Of a stretch of 64,000 nucleotides of DNA, positions 42,011-51,220 are shown one piece after another. Position numbers and translations under genes: made by a program. Each line of letters opens with the position of its first letter. Positions within the stretch are counted from its first letter, which is position 1. Origin of the DNA: Limimaricola sp. G21655-S1 (GTDB lineage Bacteria; Pseudomonadota; Alphaproteobacteria; Rhodobacterales; Rhodobacteraceae); assembly GCF_027213785.1 (NCBI RefSeq), contig NZ_JAPWGO010000015.1, positions 1-64,000 on the forward strand. The letters are read 5' to 3'. The notes beneath the pieces were generated by a model. The model was not told the DNA's origin, did not search any database, and saw nothing but the letters and a program-made list of their open reading frames with translations.

Positions 42011-43228
42011 ATGCGGCAGACATGGCGCTGGTTCGGGCCGAAGGATGGGGTCGGCATCGACGACATGATGCAGGCCGGGGTCGAGGGCGTGGTCTCGGCG
42101 TTGCATCACATACCCACCGGCGTGGTCTGGCCTCTGAAAGAGATCGAGCAGCGGCAGCGCGAGATCGCCACGCGAGCCGACGGCACCGCTTCCGGTCTTG
42201 CCTGGGAGGTGGTCGAGAGCCTGCCAGTTTCCGAGGACATCAAGAAGCAGTCCGGTGACTGGCGTGCCCATATCGGGGCCTACAAGCGAAGCATGGCCAA
42301 TCTCGCCGAGGCCGGCATCAAGGTGATCTGCTACAACTTCATGCCGGTTCTGGACTGGACCCGCACCGATCTCGCCTACCGCGTCGCGCATGGCGGCACG
42401 GCGATGCGCTTCGACCTGCACGACTTCGCGGCCTTCGATATCCATATCCTGAAGCGTCCCGGCGCGGCCGAGAGCTTTCCAGAGGGCGTGGCCGAGATCG
42501 CGGCCGAGCGTTTCGCGCGGATGGATGATGACACGCGCCGCCGTCTGGCCACCAATGTCGTCTTCGGCCTGCCGGGGGCCGCCGAGCATTTCACCCTCGA
42601 CGACGTGCGCGCGCATCTGGCCGAATATGCGGGAATGCGCGCCGAAACGCTGCGTGGCCACCTGATCGATTTCCTCTCGGAGGTGGTGCCCGAAGCCGAA
42701 AGGCTGGGGCTGCGGCTCTGCTGTCACCCCGACGATCCGCCATTCTCGCTGCTGGGCCTGCCGCGCGTCATGTCGACCGAGGCGGATTACCGCGCCGTGA
42801 TGGAGGCGGTGGACCTGCGCGCCAATGGGATCACGCTCTGCTCGGGTTCGCTCGGGGCACGGGCCGACAACGACATCCCCGGCATGATGGCGCGGCTGGG
42901 TGACCGGGTGCATTTCCTGCACATGCGCAACGTCGCGCGCGAGGGCGACGGCACGCCCTGCTCGTTCCACGAGGCCGAGCATCTGGGCGGCGACACCGAC
43001 ATGGTGGATTTCATCGCCGCCGTTCTGCGCGAGGAGGCGCGACGCCGGGAAGAGGGCCGCGCCGACGTCTCGATCCCGTTCCGCCCCGATCACGGGCAGG
43101 ACATCCTCGACGACCTGAAGCGCCGGGCCCAGCCGGGCTACCCGGCGATCGGGAGGCTCAAGGGGCTGGCGGAGCTGCGCGGCATCATGACCGCGCTCGG
43201 CCATGCAGAGCATGGGCTGCGGCCATGA
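42011..43228 (+). CDS. uxuA: mannonate dehydratase
   Basis: A 405-residue UxuA-type dehydratase converting D-mannonate to 2-keto-3-deoxygluconate. The opening MRQTWRWFGPKDGVGI, the YNFMPVLDWTRTDL segment and CCHPDDPPFSLLGLPR (metal-binding Cys and His) are family marks, as is the late HMRNV motif. A GGGAGGGAG site precedes the ATG. First gene of the plus-strand uronate operon; the stop overlaps uxuB by 4 bp. Confidence 0.94.
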   Translation: MRQTWRWFGPKDGVGIDDMMQAGVEGVVSALHHIPTGVVWPLKEIEQRQREIATRADGTASGLAWEVVESLPVSEDIKKQSGDWRAHIGAYKRSMANLAEAGIKVICYNFMPVLDWTRTDLAYRVAHGGTAMRFDLHDFAAFDIHILKRPGAAESFPEGVAEIAAERFARMDDDTRRRLATNVVFGLPGAAEHFTLDDVRAHLAEYAGMRAETLRGHLIDFLSEVVPEAERLGLRLCCHPDDPPFSLLGLPRVMSTEADYRAVMEAVDLRANGITLCSGSLGARADNDIPGMMARLGDRVHFLHMRNVAREGDGTPCSFHEAEHLGGDTDMVDFIAAVLREEARRREEGRADVSIPFRPDHGQDILDDLKRRAQPGYPAIGRLKGLAELRGIMTALGHAEHGLRP

Positions 43229-44691
43229 CCCGGCTGTCGCGTAGCGTATTGGCACAGCTGCCCGAAGGCGCGGCCCCCGACTACGACCCGGCGGCGCATG
43301 GTGTGGGTATCCTGCATCTCGGGGCGGGCGCCTTCCATCGCGCGCATCAGGCGGCGATCACCGACGCGGCGCTGGCGGCCTCCGGCGGCGACTGGCGCAT
43401 CGCAGGTGTCAGCCTGCGCTCGGCCGATCTGGCCGAGGCGCTGGCATCGCAGGACGGGCTGTTCACGCTGATCGAGCGCGGCGCACAGGGTGACCGGGCG
43501 CGGGTGATCGGTGCGATCGACCGGGTGATCGCGGCGCGCGGGGCGCCAGAGGCGGTGCTCGGGCCGATGTCGGATCCGGCGATCCGCATCGTCACGCTGA
43601 CCGTCACCGAAAAAGCTTATGGCATCGACCGGGGCGGTCCCGACGCCGATCCGGCGCATCCGGATGTCGCGGCCGACCTCGAAAGCCCGGCCGCGCCGCG
43701 TGGCGTGCTGGGGCTGCTGGTCGAGGGGCTGCGGCAGCGGCGCGCGGCGGGACACGCGCCCTTTACCGTGCTGTGCTGCGACAACCTGCCGGAGAACGGC
43801 GCGCTACTGCGTGGTGGCGTGGTGGGCTTTGCCCGTCGGGTTGATCCCGACCTCGCCGACTGGATAGCCGCCGAGGTGGCCTTCCCGTCCTCGATGGTCG
43901 ACCGGATCACCCCGGCGGCGACCGAGGCGACGCTCGCGCTCGCGGCCTGCCTGACCGGTTTCGAGGATGCCGCGGCGATCGAGACCGAGCCCTTCTGCCA
44001 ATGGGTGATCGAGGATCGCTTCCCGCAGGGTCGCCCCGACTGGGCGGCGGGCGGCGCGATCTTCGCCCGCGACGTCGCGCCCTACGAGCGGATGAAGCTC
44101 AGGATGCTGAACGGGGCGCATTCGCTCATCGCCTATGCCGGATTCATTTCGGGCCATGCGCTGGTGCGCGACGCGATGGCCGACCCAGCGCTCGCGGCCT
44201 TGGCGCGGCGGCAGATCGCGGCGGCGGCCGCGACGCTCGATCCGCTGCCCGGAATCGACCTCGCGGCCTATGGCGATGAGCTTGTCGCGCGTTTCGCCAA
44301 TCCGGCAATCGCGCACGAGACCTACCAGATCGCGATGGATGGCAGCCAGAAGCTGCCGCAGCGCATCTTCGGTCCGGCCTGCGACGCGCAACTCGCGGAA
44401 CAGGAACTGCGCCCCTTCGCCTTCGCCACTGCGGCCTGGGCGCGCTACTGCTTGGGCCGGGGCGAGACCGGAGAACGCCACGCCCTGCGCGACCCGCGCG
44501 AGGCCGAGATCGCGGCGGTCGTCGAGGCGGCGGGCGATGATGCGCGGGCGCTGACCGCCGGGCTGCTGCGGCTGCCGGGGCTGACCCCCGCCGAACTTCT
44601 CGACGGGGCGTTCGAGGCGCAGACGGCGGAAAATCTGAGCAACATGCTGGCGCAGGGCATGGCCGCCGCCATCGCGCGGGAGGTGGCATGA
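43225..44691 (+). CDS. uxuB: mannitol dehydrogenase family protein, fructuronate reductase
   Basis: A 488-residue long-chain polyol dehydrogenase. GILHLGAGAFHRAHQA near residue 28 is the NAD-binding motif, VTLTVTEKAYG and FPSSMVDRITP follow, and KLRMLNGAHSLIAYAG carries the catalytic Lys. Placed between uxuA and kdgK, it most likely reduces D-fructuronate to D-mannonate; mannitol or tagaturonate activity is less likely here. Both ends overlap its neighbours by 4 bp. Confidence 0.9.
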   Translation: MTRLSRSVLAQLPEGAAPDYDPAAHGVGILHLGAGAFHRAHQAAITDAALAASGGDWRIAGVSLRSADLAEALASQDGLFTLIERGAQGDRARVIGAIDRVIAARGAPEAVLGPMSDPAIRIVTLTVTEKAYGIDRGGPDADPAHPDVAADLESPAAPRGVLGLLVEGLRQRRAAGHAPFTVLCCDNLPENGALLRGGVVGFARRVDPDLADWIAAEVAFPSSMVDRITPAATEATLALAACLTGFEDAAAIETEPFCQWVIEDRFPQGRPDWAAGGAIFARDVAPYERMKLRMLNGAHSLIAYAGFISGHALVRDAMADPALAALARRQIAAAAATLDPLPGIDLAAYGDELVARFANPAIAHETYQIAMDGSQKLPQRIFGPACDAQLAEQELRPFAFATAAWARYCLGRGETGERHALRDPREAEIAAVVEAAGDDARALTAGLLRLPGLTPAELLDGAFEAQTAENLSNMLAQGMAAAIAREVA

Positions 44692-45638
44692 TGCAGCTTC
44701 TCGCGATCGGCGAATGCATGATCGAGATGTCGGGCGGGCAGGATGGTTGCTGGCGCATGGGGTTCGCCGGAGACACGCTCAACACGCTGTGGTACGCGCG
44801 CGCCGGGCTGGACCCCGCCGACGGGCCGGTGGGCTATTTCACCGCGCTCGGGACCGACGGCCTCTCGGATCGGATCGTGGCCTTCCTCGACGGCGCGGGC
44901 ATCGCCACGGGCGCGATCCGGCGGATACCCGACCGGCGTCCCGGTCTCTACATGATCGAGCAACGGGACGGGGACCGCGCCTTCACCTACTGGCGTGATA
45001 CCTCGGCGGCGCGTGCCCTTGCCGATGACGAAGCGGCGCTGCGGACCGCGATGCGGAATGCGCGGATGATCTACCTGTCGGGGATCACGCTGGCGATCCT
45101 GCCGGCCAAGGGCCGGGCGCGGCTGCTCGATGCGCTGCGCACCGCGCGGGAGGGCGGGGCCCGCATTGCCTTCGACCCCAATATCCGCCCCGCCCTGTGG
45201 TCCGACGAGGCCATAATGCGCGACGCGATCACTTCCGCCGCGGCGATCTCGGACATCGCGCTGCCGAGCTTCGATGACGAGGCGCGTTGGTTCGGCGACG
45301 CCGATCCCGCCGCCTGCGCCCGACGCTATGCCGCCGCCGGGGCGGGGGAGGTGGCGGTCAAGGACGGGGCGGGGCCGGTCACGCTTCTCTCGGAGGGCGA
45401 GACGACGGTCATGCCGGTGCCGCCAGCGGCCAAAGTGGTCGACGCCACCGGCGCGGGCGACAGCTTCAACGGCGGCTATCTCGCGGCCCGGCTGAACGGC
45501 GCCGCGCCGGTCGAGGCGGGGCGGGCCGGAACCGCCATGGCCGCGCGGGTGATCGCGGCGCATGGGGCGATCATCGACCTGCCCGAATCCCGGATCTGGC
45601 ACCGGGATGCACCCGAGGGAGGCCGCGATGACCGCTGA
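44688..45638 (+). CDS. kdgK: 2-keto-3-deoxygluconate kinase (PfkB family)
   Basis: A 316-residue ribokinase-fold sugar kinase. LLAIGECMIEMSGG starts the fold; the anion hole and base are in DATGAGDSFNGGYLAARL near residue 250. It phosphorylates KDG to KDPG, the product cleaved by an aldolase not encoded in this window. It overlaps the epimerase-like gene by 11 bp. Confidence 0.9.
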   Translation: MMQLLAIGECMIEMSGGQDGCWRMGFAGDTLNTLWYARAGLDPADGPVGYFTALGTDGLSDRIVAFLDGAGIATGAIRRIPDRRPGLYMIEQRDGDRAFTYWRDTSAARALADDEAALRTAMRNARMIYLSGITLAILPAKGRARLLDALRTAREGGARIAFDPNIRPALWSDEAIMRDAITSAAAISDIALPSFDDEARWFGDADPAACARRYAAAGAGEVAVKDGAGPVTLLSEGETTVMPVPPAAKVVDATGAGDSFNGGYLAARLNGAAPVEAGRAGTAMAARVIAAHGAIIDLPESRIWHRDAPEGGRDDR

Positions 45639-46896
45639 TCGAACAATCGATGCCGGTCGCCCCGACACGGTCGCAGCCCGGCGCGTCGGCGATTTCCTTT
45701 TCGATACCCTGTCCCGGTGGTTGGAGCAGGCGCAGGACGGCAGCGGCGCGGTGGCCGAACGTCTCGAGGCGCCGAGCAAACCCTTGCCCTCGCACGAGCG
45801 CACGACGCTGACCCAGGCGCGGCTTGTCTTCACTTTCGCGCATCTGCATCTGGCGACCGGCGCGCCATGGATGCGCGAGGCCGCCATCGCGATTCATCGC
45901 TATCTCGACACGGCGCTGCGCGACGAGGATGGCGGTTACCGCGTCGCGGCGCTGGCCTCGGGCGCGCCGAGCGCCGTCCCCGAACACGCGCTGCGCCGGA
46001 CCTATGACCAGTCCTTCGCCCTGCTGGCGTTGGTCACCTTGCGCCGCGCGGCACCCGAGGCGATGCCCGAGGGGCGGGTCGAGGCGTGCTGGAACTTCAT
46101 TTCGACGCGCCTCACCGATCCCGCGACCGGCGCGCTGTGGGAGGATGACGCGATGGCGGCGCGCGGGCCCCGGCCCGGCGATCTGCGGGCGCAGAACCCG
46201 CATATGCACATGATCGAGGCGCTGCTTCAGGCCCACGAGATGACCGGCGAGGCGGTCTGGCGCGACCGCGCGGCCGGTCTGGTCGAGGTCGGGCTGCGAC
46301 ATTTCCTCGATGCCGACACCGGCGCGATCCGCGAGTTCACCGGCCACGATCTCGCCCCGATCGACACGGCCGATGGCCGGCGCCGCGAGCCGGGGCACCA
46401 GTATGAATGGGCCTGGCTGCTGCGCCGCTTTGCGGCGATGGGCGGCGACCCGGCGGCGGTCGCGACGGCCGCGCGGATGCAGCGCTTCGTCGAGGCGCAT
46501 GGGCTGCGCCGGGAAGGGTTTCTCACCGGGGCGCCCTTTGACGCGGTCTCGGCCGATGGCACCGTGACCGAGCCCGATCACCTGCTCTGGCCGTTGACCG
46601 AGGCGGGCAAGCTTCATGCCGACCTGCATGCCGAAACCGGCGCTCCCGACCATGCGGAGCGGGCGCTGGCGCTGCTCGAGCTGATCTTTGCGCGCTACGT
46701 CGCGGCCGGGCCCGACCCCTTCTGGGTCAACCGCCTCGACGGGCAGGGCCGGGTGCTCTGGCCCGAGGCGCTGAGCCGGCTGCTTTACCATCTCGCGCTG
46801 TTTTTGACCGAGGGCGGCCGCGCCGGGCTCTGGTCGCTCGGACGAGATGCCGCACCACGAGAACAAGATGTTTACAAGGAGGAGGACCTTACATGA
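45628..46896 (+). CDS. N-acylglucosamine 2-epimerase (AGE) family protein
   Basis: A 422-residue alpha/alpha-barrel protein of the AGE family, which includes mannose isomerase, cellobiose epimerase and sulfoquinovose isomerase. Typical catalytic histidine contexts are NPHMHMIEALLQAHEMTG, EPGHQYEWAWLLRRF and the C-terminal WPEALSRLLYHLAL. The ATG at 45628 has a GGGAGG site. Encoded inside the uronate operon between kdgK and dctP, so it may interconvert the imported sugar acid or a related aldose; no member with that exact role can be named from sequence. Confidence 0.82.
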   Translation: MTADRTIDAGRPDTVAARRVGDFLFDTLSRWLEQAQDGSGAVAERLEAPSKPLPSHERTTLTQARLVFTFAHLHLATGAPWMREAAIAIHRYLDTALRDEDGGYRVAALASGAPSAVPEHALRRTYDQSFALLALVTLRRAAPEAMPEGRVEACWNFISTRLTDPATGALWEDDAMAARGPRPGDLRAQNPHMHMIEALLQAHEMTGEAVWRDRAAGLVEVGLRHFLDADTGAIREFTGHDLAPIDTADGRRREPGHQYEWAWLLRRFAAMGGDPAAVATAARMQRFVEAHGLRREGFLTGAPFDAVSADGTVTEPDHLLWPLTEAGKLHADLHAETGAPDHAERALALLELIFARYVAAGPDPFWVNRLDGQGRVLWPEALSRLLYHLALFLTEGGRAGLWSLGRDAAPREQDVYKEEDLT

Positions 46897-47870
46897 ACCA
46901 CCGCATCACCACCGCGCTTGCCACCATCGCCGCCCTGTCGGCGGGCGCCGCCACGGCGCAGGAATACTCGCTGAACCTGTCGACCTCCCAGACGCTGCAG
47001 GACCCGCTGGTCATCGCGATGCAGGGCGCCGAGGAGCGGATCGAGGAACGCTCCGAGGGCCGCATGGAGGTGACGATCTACCCCTCCTCGCAGCTTGGCG
47101 AGGACAATGACGTGCTCGAGCAGATCCGCGCCGGCGCGCCGATCGCGGCGCTGGTCGATGCCGGCCGGCTCGCGCCCTTCCTGCCCGAGCTGGGCATTCT
47201 CGCCGCGCCCTATCTGGTCAACGACTACACCGAATATGCCGCGATCACCGAGAGCCCGGTCTACGAGGAATGGGTCGAAGAGCTGGCCGAGGAGTCCGGT
47301 ATCCGGCTGCTGAACTACAACTGGTTCCAGGGCACGCGGCAGATGTTCACCCAAAGCAAGGTCGAGACGCCCGAGGACCTGAACGGCGTCCGGGTGCGCA
47401 CCATCGACGCGCCGGGTTGGGTCGCGACGGTCGAGGCGATGGGTGCGACGCCCGCGCCGATGGCATGGTCCGAGGTCTATTCGGCGCTGCAGCTCGGCGC
47501 GGTGGACGGCGCCGAGGCGCAGCTTACCGGGGCCTACGGCATCAAGCTGCACGAGGTGTCGAACAACGTGGCCTTCACCAACCACATCCAGCTCTTCACC
47601 GGGCTCGCCACCTCCGAGAGCTGGTTCGCGGCGCTGCCCGAGGATCTGCAGGCGATCGTCACCGAGGAGCTGAAGGCCGCCGGCGAGGAAGCGACGCGCG
47701 AAACGGTGGCGAAGCTGGCCGAGGTGCAAGGCGAAATGGAGGCGGCCGGCGTCGCGTTCAACGAGGTCGACATCGCGCCGTTTCGAGACCGCGTCGACGT
47801 GGTCTACGAGAAGGTCGGCCTGGTCGAGGCGCGCGAGGCGCTGGCCCCCTACCTGCCCTCGGCGGAGTGA
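46893..47870 (+). CDS. TRAP transporter substrate-binding protein (uronate, DctP family)
   Basis: A 325-residue receptor. Signal peptide residues 1-22 end in ATAQ. The mature part has EERIEERSEGRMEVTIYPSS, LNGVRVRTIDAPGWVATVEA and WSEVYSALQLGAVDGAEAQL; the conserved Arg of the carboxylate-binding site is in GVRVRTID. Encoded in the uronate operon, so glucuronate, galacturonate or an unsaturated uronate is the likely ligand. Followed by a 10-bp-stem hairpin, then dctQ and dctM. Confidence 0.9.
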   Translation: MNHRITTALATIAALSAGAATAQEYSLNLSTSQTLQDPLVIAMQGAEERIEERSEGRMEVTIYPSSQLGEDNDVLEQIRAGAPIAALVDAGRLAPFLPELGILAAPYLVNDYTEYAAITESPVYEEWVEELAEESGIRLLNYNWFQGTRQMFTQSKVETPEDLNGVRVRTIDAPGWVATVEAMGATPAPMAWSEVYSALQLGAVDGAEAQLTGAYGIKLHEVSNNVAFTNHIQLFTGLATSESWFAALPEDLQAIVTEELKAAGEEATRETVAKLAEVQGEMEAAGVAFNEVDIAPFRDRVDVVYEKVGLVEAREALAPYLPSAE

Positions 47871-47876
47871 GCCCAA

Positions 47877-47904
47877 GACCCCCGGCGCCACGGTGCCGGG
47901 GGTC
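47877..47904 (+). promoter_or_regulatory. strong hairpin between dctP and dctQ
   Basis: Perfect 10-base arms GACCCCCGGC (47877-47886) and GCCGGGGGTC (47895-47904) with an 8-base loop and no T-run, 6 bp after the dctP stop. Likely a message-stabilising or partial-termination element raising receptor over permease levels. It parallels the hairpin at 128-150. Confidence 0.65.
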
Positions 47905-47933
47905 GAATACCAGCCGCGCCGGGGAGGGTGAGG

Positions 47934-48494
47934 ATGATCTTCTGGAAACTCTATGACGGGATCGAGCAGGCGCTGGCGCTGATTGCATTGATCGGCACGG
48001 TGGCCGCCGTCCTGACCGCCGGGATCGGCCGCAGCGTCGGCGCGCCGGTGACCTCGGCGCCGCAATTCGAGCAGCTTTTCCTGATCTGGACCTGCATGCT
48101 GGGCGCAGATCTTGCCATGAAGCGCGGCGAGGCGATCCGCGTCTCGGCGCTGCCGGACCTGCTGCCGCCGGGCGGCCGCCGGCTGCTGTCATTGGTGAGC
48201 CTTATGTTGATCATGCCGTTTCTCGGCTTTCTCGCCTATCTCGGATGGGACCTCGCGATCGGCAACTGGCAGCGCGAGCTCGGCGGCTCGGGGCTGTCCT
48301 ACGGGCTGGTCACGCTGGCCCTGCCGGTGGGGGCGGTGCTGCTGGCGCTGACGCTGACGCGGCGCGTGCTCTCGCTGGGGCTGAACGCGGCGTTCGAGCC
48401 GGTGCTGCCCGACCTCGGCGCGCTCGGCACCGACCGGGCCCCCGGTCACGCGCCCGGCCTCGCCGCCGGGCACAGCTCGGAGGACCTGCTGTGA
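47934..48494 (+). CDS. TRAP transporter small permease (DctQ)
   Basis: A 186-residue four-helix membrane subunit. FEQLFLIWTCMLGADLAMKRGEAIRV (in part) is the DctQ hallmark around residues 44-70. It links the receptor to the large permease. The ATG at 47934 follows GGGGAGGG; GTG at 47928 is an alternative. The Gly/Ala/His-rich tail after about residue 160 is polar. The stop overlaps dctM (GTGA). Confidence 0.87.
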   Translation: MIFWKLYDGIEQALALIALIGTVAAVLTAGIGRSVGAPVTSAPQFEQLFLIWTCMLGADLAMKRGEAIRVSALPDLLPPGGRRLLSLVSLMLIMPFLGFLAYLGWDLAIGNWQRELGGSGLSYGLVTLALPVGAVLLALTLTRRVLSLGLNAAFEPVLPDLGALGTDRAPGHAPGLAAGHSSEDLL

Positions 48495-49777
48495 TTTCCG
48501 CCCTGATCCTGACCCTCGCGCTGACGCTGATCGTGATCGGCATGCCCGTGGCCTTCGCGATCGGTATCGCCGGCACCGCCTATTTCCTGCTGCCCGGCAC
48601 CTTCTTGCCCGACAGCACGGCCGTGCAGCGCATCGTCGCGGCGAGCCAGTCCTTCCCGCTCCTTGCCGTGCCACTGTTCATCCTGCTCGGCAACCTGATG
48701 AACAGCTCGGGCATCACGCCGCGCCTCGTCGGGCTCGCCACGGTGATCGCGGGCTGGATGCGCGGCGGTCTCGCGCAGTCGACGCTGATCCTCAGCGCAC
48801 TGATGGGCGGCGTCTCGGGCTCGGCCGTGGCCGATGCGGCGATGCAGGCCCGCATTCTCGGCGAGCCGATGGTCGAGAAGGGCTATGATCGCGGCTTCAC
48901 CGCCGCGCTGCTCGCCATTGGCGGTTTGATCACCGCGACGCTGCCGCCGAGCCTCGGGCTGATCCTTTACGGCTATCTGGGCGAGGTCTCGATCGGCCGG
49001 CTGTTCATCGCCGGCATCGTGCCGGGCATGCTGTTGCTGGCGGTGCTGATGATCGCCACATGGGGCGTGGCGCGGCAGCGCGACTACAAGCCCGAGACCG
49101 AGCGCCTGCCGACGCTGCGCGAGGTCGGTCACGAGCTGTGGCGCAGCTTCTGGGCGGTGCTGTTCCCGGTCTGGTTGCTGATCGGCATTCGTTTCGGCTT
49201 TTTCACCCCATCCGAGGCCGGGGCCTTCGCGGTGGCCTATGCGCTGATCATCGGCACGCTGATCTACCGCGAACTCGACGCCGCCAAGATCCTCGACGCC
49301 ATGGTCCAGAGCCTGCGCGACATCGGGATGATCATGCTGATCATCCTGTTCTCCGGCACCTTCGGCTATGTCATCACCTTCGAGCGGGTGCCGCAGAGCA
49401 TCGCCGAGGTGGCGCTGACGGCGCTGTCGGACCCGACCGTGCTGCTCTTCGTGATCGCGGGCTTCCTGATGGTGCTGGGCATGCTGGTCGAGGCCACGGT
49501 GTTGGTGATGCTGCTGACGCCGATCCTCGTGCCGGTGGTGACGGCGGCGGGCATCGACCCGGTGCATTTCGGGCTGGTGATGATGACGCTGGTGACCTTC
49601 GGCGGCATGACCCCGCCGGTGGGCGTGTCGATGTTCACCGTTTGCGGCATCCTGCGCTGCAGCTACCGCGACTACTCGATTCAGATGCTGCCGCTGGTGG
49701 CGGCGGTGCTGGGGCTGGTGACGCTGATGATCCTGTTCCCCGGCCTCGTGATGTTCCTTCCCAACTGGCTGATGTGA
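48491..49777 (+). CDS. TRAP transporter large permease (DctM)
   Basis: A 428-residue permease with about twelve helices; the GTG start overlaps dctQ. Typical motifs are GNLMNSSGITPRLVGLA, LMGGVSGSAVADAAM, TATLPPSLGLILYGYL and VTFGGMTPPVGVSMFTVCGI. It carries the substrate with Na+. It ends 4 bp before uxaC. Confidence 0.92.
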   Translation: MISALILTLALTLIVIGMPVAFAIGIAGTAYFLLPGTFLPDSTAVQRIVAASQSFPLLAVPLFILLGNLMNSSGITPRLVGLATVIAGWMRGGLAQSTLILSALMGGVSGSAVADAAMQARILGEPMVEKGYDRGFTAALLAIGGLITATLPPSLGLILYGYLGEVSIGRLFIAGIVPGMLLLAVLMIATWGVARQRDYKPETERLPTLREVGHELWRSFWAVLFPVWLLIGIRFGFFTPSEAGAFAVAYALIIGTLIYRELDAAKILDAMVQSLRDIGMIMLIILFSGTFGYVITFERVPQSIAEVALTALSDPTVLLFVIAGFLMVLGMLVEATVLVMLLTPILVPVVTAAGIDPVHFGLVMMTLVTFGGMTPPVGVSMFTVCGILRCSYRDYSIQMLPLVAAVLGLVTLMILFPGLVMFLPNWLM

Positions 49778-49781
49778 TCCG

Positions 49782-51176
49782 ATGACCCTGCATCCCGACC
49801 GGCTGCTGCCGCCCGATCCCGCGACCCGCAAGCTGGCGCGCGAACTGTATCAGGCGGTCGCCGACCTGCCGATCGTCTCGCCGCATGGCCATACCGATCC
49901 GCGCTGGTGGGGCGAAAACCCGCGCTTTTCCGATCCCGCGCAGCTTTTCGTGACGCCGGATCACTACGTGACACGAATGCTCACCAGCCAGGGCGTGCCC
50001 TTCGAAGCGATGGGCATCGGCGCGGGGGCCGAGACCGATCCGCGAGCGATCTGGCGGCTCTTTGCGCAGAACTTCCACCTGTTCCGGGGCACGCCCTCGC
50101 GGCTGTGGATCGAGCACGCGCTGGAAAGCCTGTTCGGCGTGACCGAGCGGCTGTCCGAGGCCACGGCGGATCGCGCTTATGACGCCATCGCCGAACGGCT
50201 CGCGCGGCCGGAATTCCGCCCGCGCGTATTATATGACCGGTTCAATATCGAGGTGATCGCGACCACCGACGGCGCGCTCGACGACCTTGCGCAGCACGCG
50301 GCGCTGCGCGGCTCGGACTGGTCCGGCCGGGTGGTGCCGACCTACCGCCCCGACGCGGTGGTCGACCCAGTGGCGCCGGGCTTCGCGGCGGCGCTCGACC
50401 GGCTGGGCGAGTTGACCGGCTGCGACACCGGACGCTGGGAGGGCTACTTGGCGGCCCATCGCGCGCGGCGGGCCTTCTTCATCTCGATGGGCGCCACGGC
50501 GAGCGATCACGGCCACCCGACGCCGCGCACTGCCGACCTGCCCGAGGCAGAGGCGCACGCCCTCTTCGACCGCGTGCGAGGGGGCGGGGCGAGCGCGGCC
50601 GATGCCGAGCTGTTCCGGGCGCAGATGCTGACCGAGATGGCGCGGATGTCGCTCGAGGATGGGTTGGTGATGCAGCTGCATGCCGGCTCCTCGCGCGGCC
50701 ATTCCGACGCGGTCCGCGCCGCCTATGGCCCCGACCGCGGCTTCGACATCCCGCTGCCGTCGAGCTTCACCGAGGCGCTGCGGCCGCTCTTGAACGCGGT
50801 CGGTCTCGATCCGCGCCTGAGCTTGATCTTGTTCACCCTCGACGAGACCACCTATGCGCGCGAACTGGCGCCGCTGGCGGGGGTCTGGCCCTGCCTGCGG
50901 CTCGGCCCTCCTTGGTGGTTCCACGACAGCTACGAGGGAATGCGCCGCTACCGCGAGGCGGTCACCGAGACCGCCGGTTTCCACAACACCGCAGGCTTCA
51001 ACGACGACACCCGCGCGCTGTGTTCGATCCCGGCGCGGCACGACGTGGCGCGGCGGGTCGATAGCGGCTTTCTGGCCGAGTTGGTGGTGACGCATCGCCT
51101 CGACGAGGAGGAGGCCTTCGAGATCGCGCCGCTTCTGGCCGGCGATCTCGCCCGACAGGCCTACCGCCTCGGCTGA
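49782..51176 (+). CDS. uxaC: glucuronate isomerase
   Basis: A 464-residue uronate isomerase of the amidohydrolase superfamily, turning D-glucuronate into D-fructuronate (and galacturonate into tagaturonate). The metal motif SPHGHTDPRWW is near residue 34 and RLGPPWWFHDSYEGMRRYRE near 375, with GFNDDTRALCSIPARHD after it. Directly follows dctM, so uptake and first step are co-transcribed. Confidence 0.93.
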   Translation: MTLHPDRLLPPDPATRKLARELYQAVADLPIVSPHGHTDPRWWGENPRFSDPAQLFVTPDHYVTRMLTSQGVPFEAMGIGAGAETDPRAIWRLFAQNFHLFRGTPSRLWIEHALESLFGVTERLSEATADRAYDAIAERLARPEFRPRVLYDRFNIEVIATTDGALDDLAQHAALRGSDWSGRVVPTYRPDAVVDPVAPGFAAALDRLGELTGCDTGRWEGYLAAHRARRAFFISMGATASDHGHPTPRTADLPEAEAHALFDRVRGGGASAADAELFRAQMLTEMARMSLEDGLVMQLHAGSSRGHSDAVRAAYGPDRGFDIPLPSSFTEALRPLLNAVGLDPRLSLILFTLDETTYARELAPLAGVWPCLRLGPPWWFHDSYEGMRRYREAVTETAGFHNTAGFNDDTRALCSIPARHDVARRVDSGFLAELVVTHRLDEEEAFEIAPLLAGDLARQAYRLG

Positions 51177-51220
51177 GCGCGTGTCCGCAACCCCCGGCGA
51201 TACCGAGTGAAGGAGACCCC

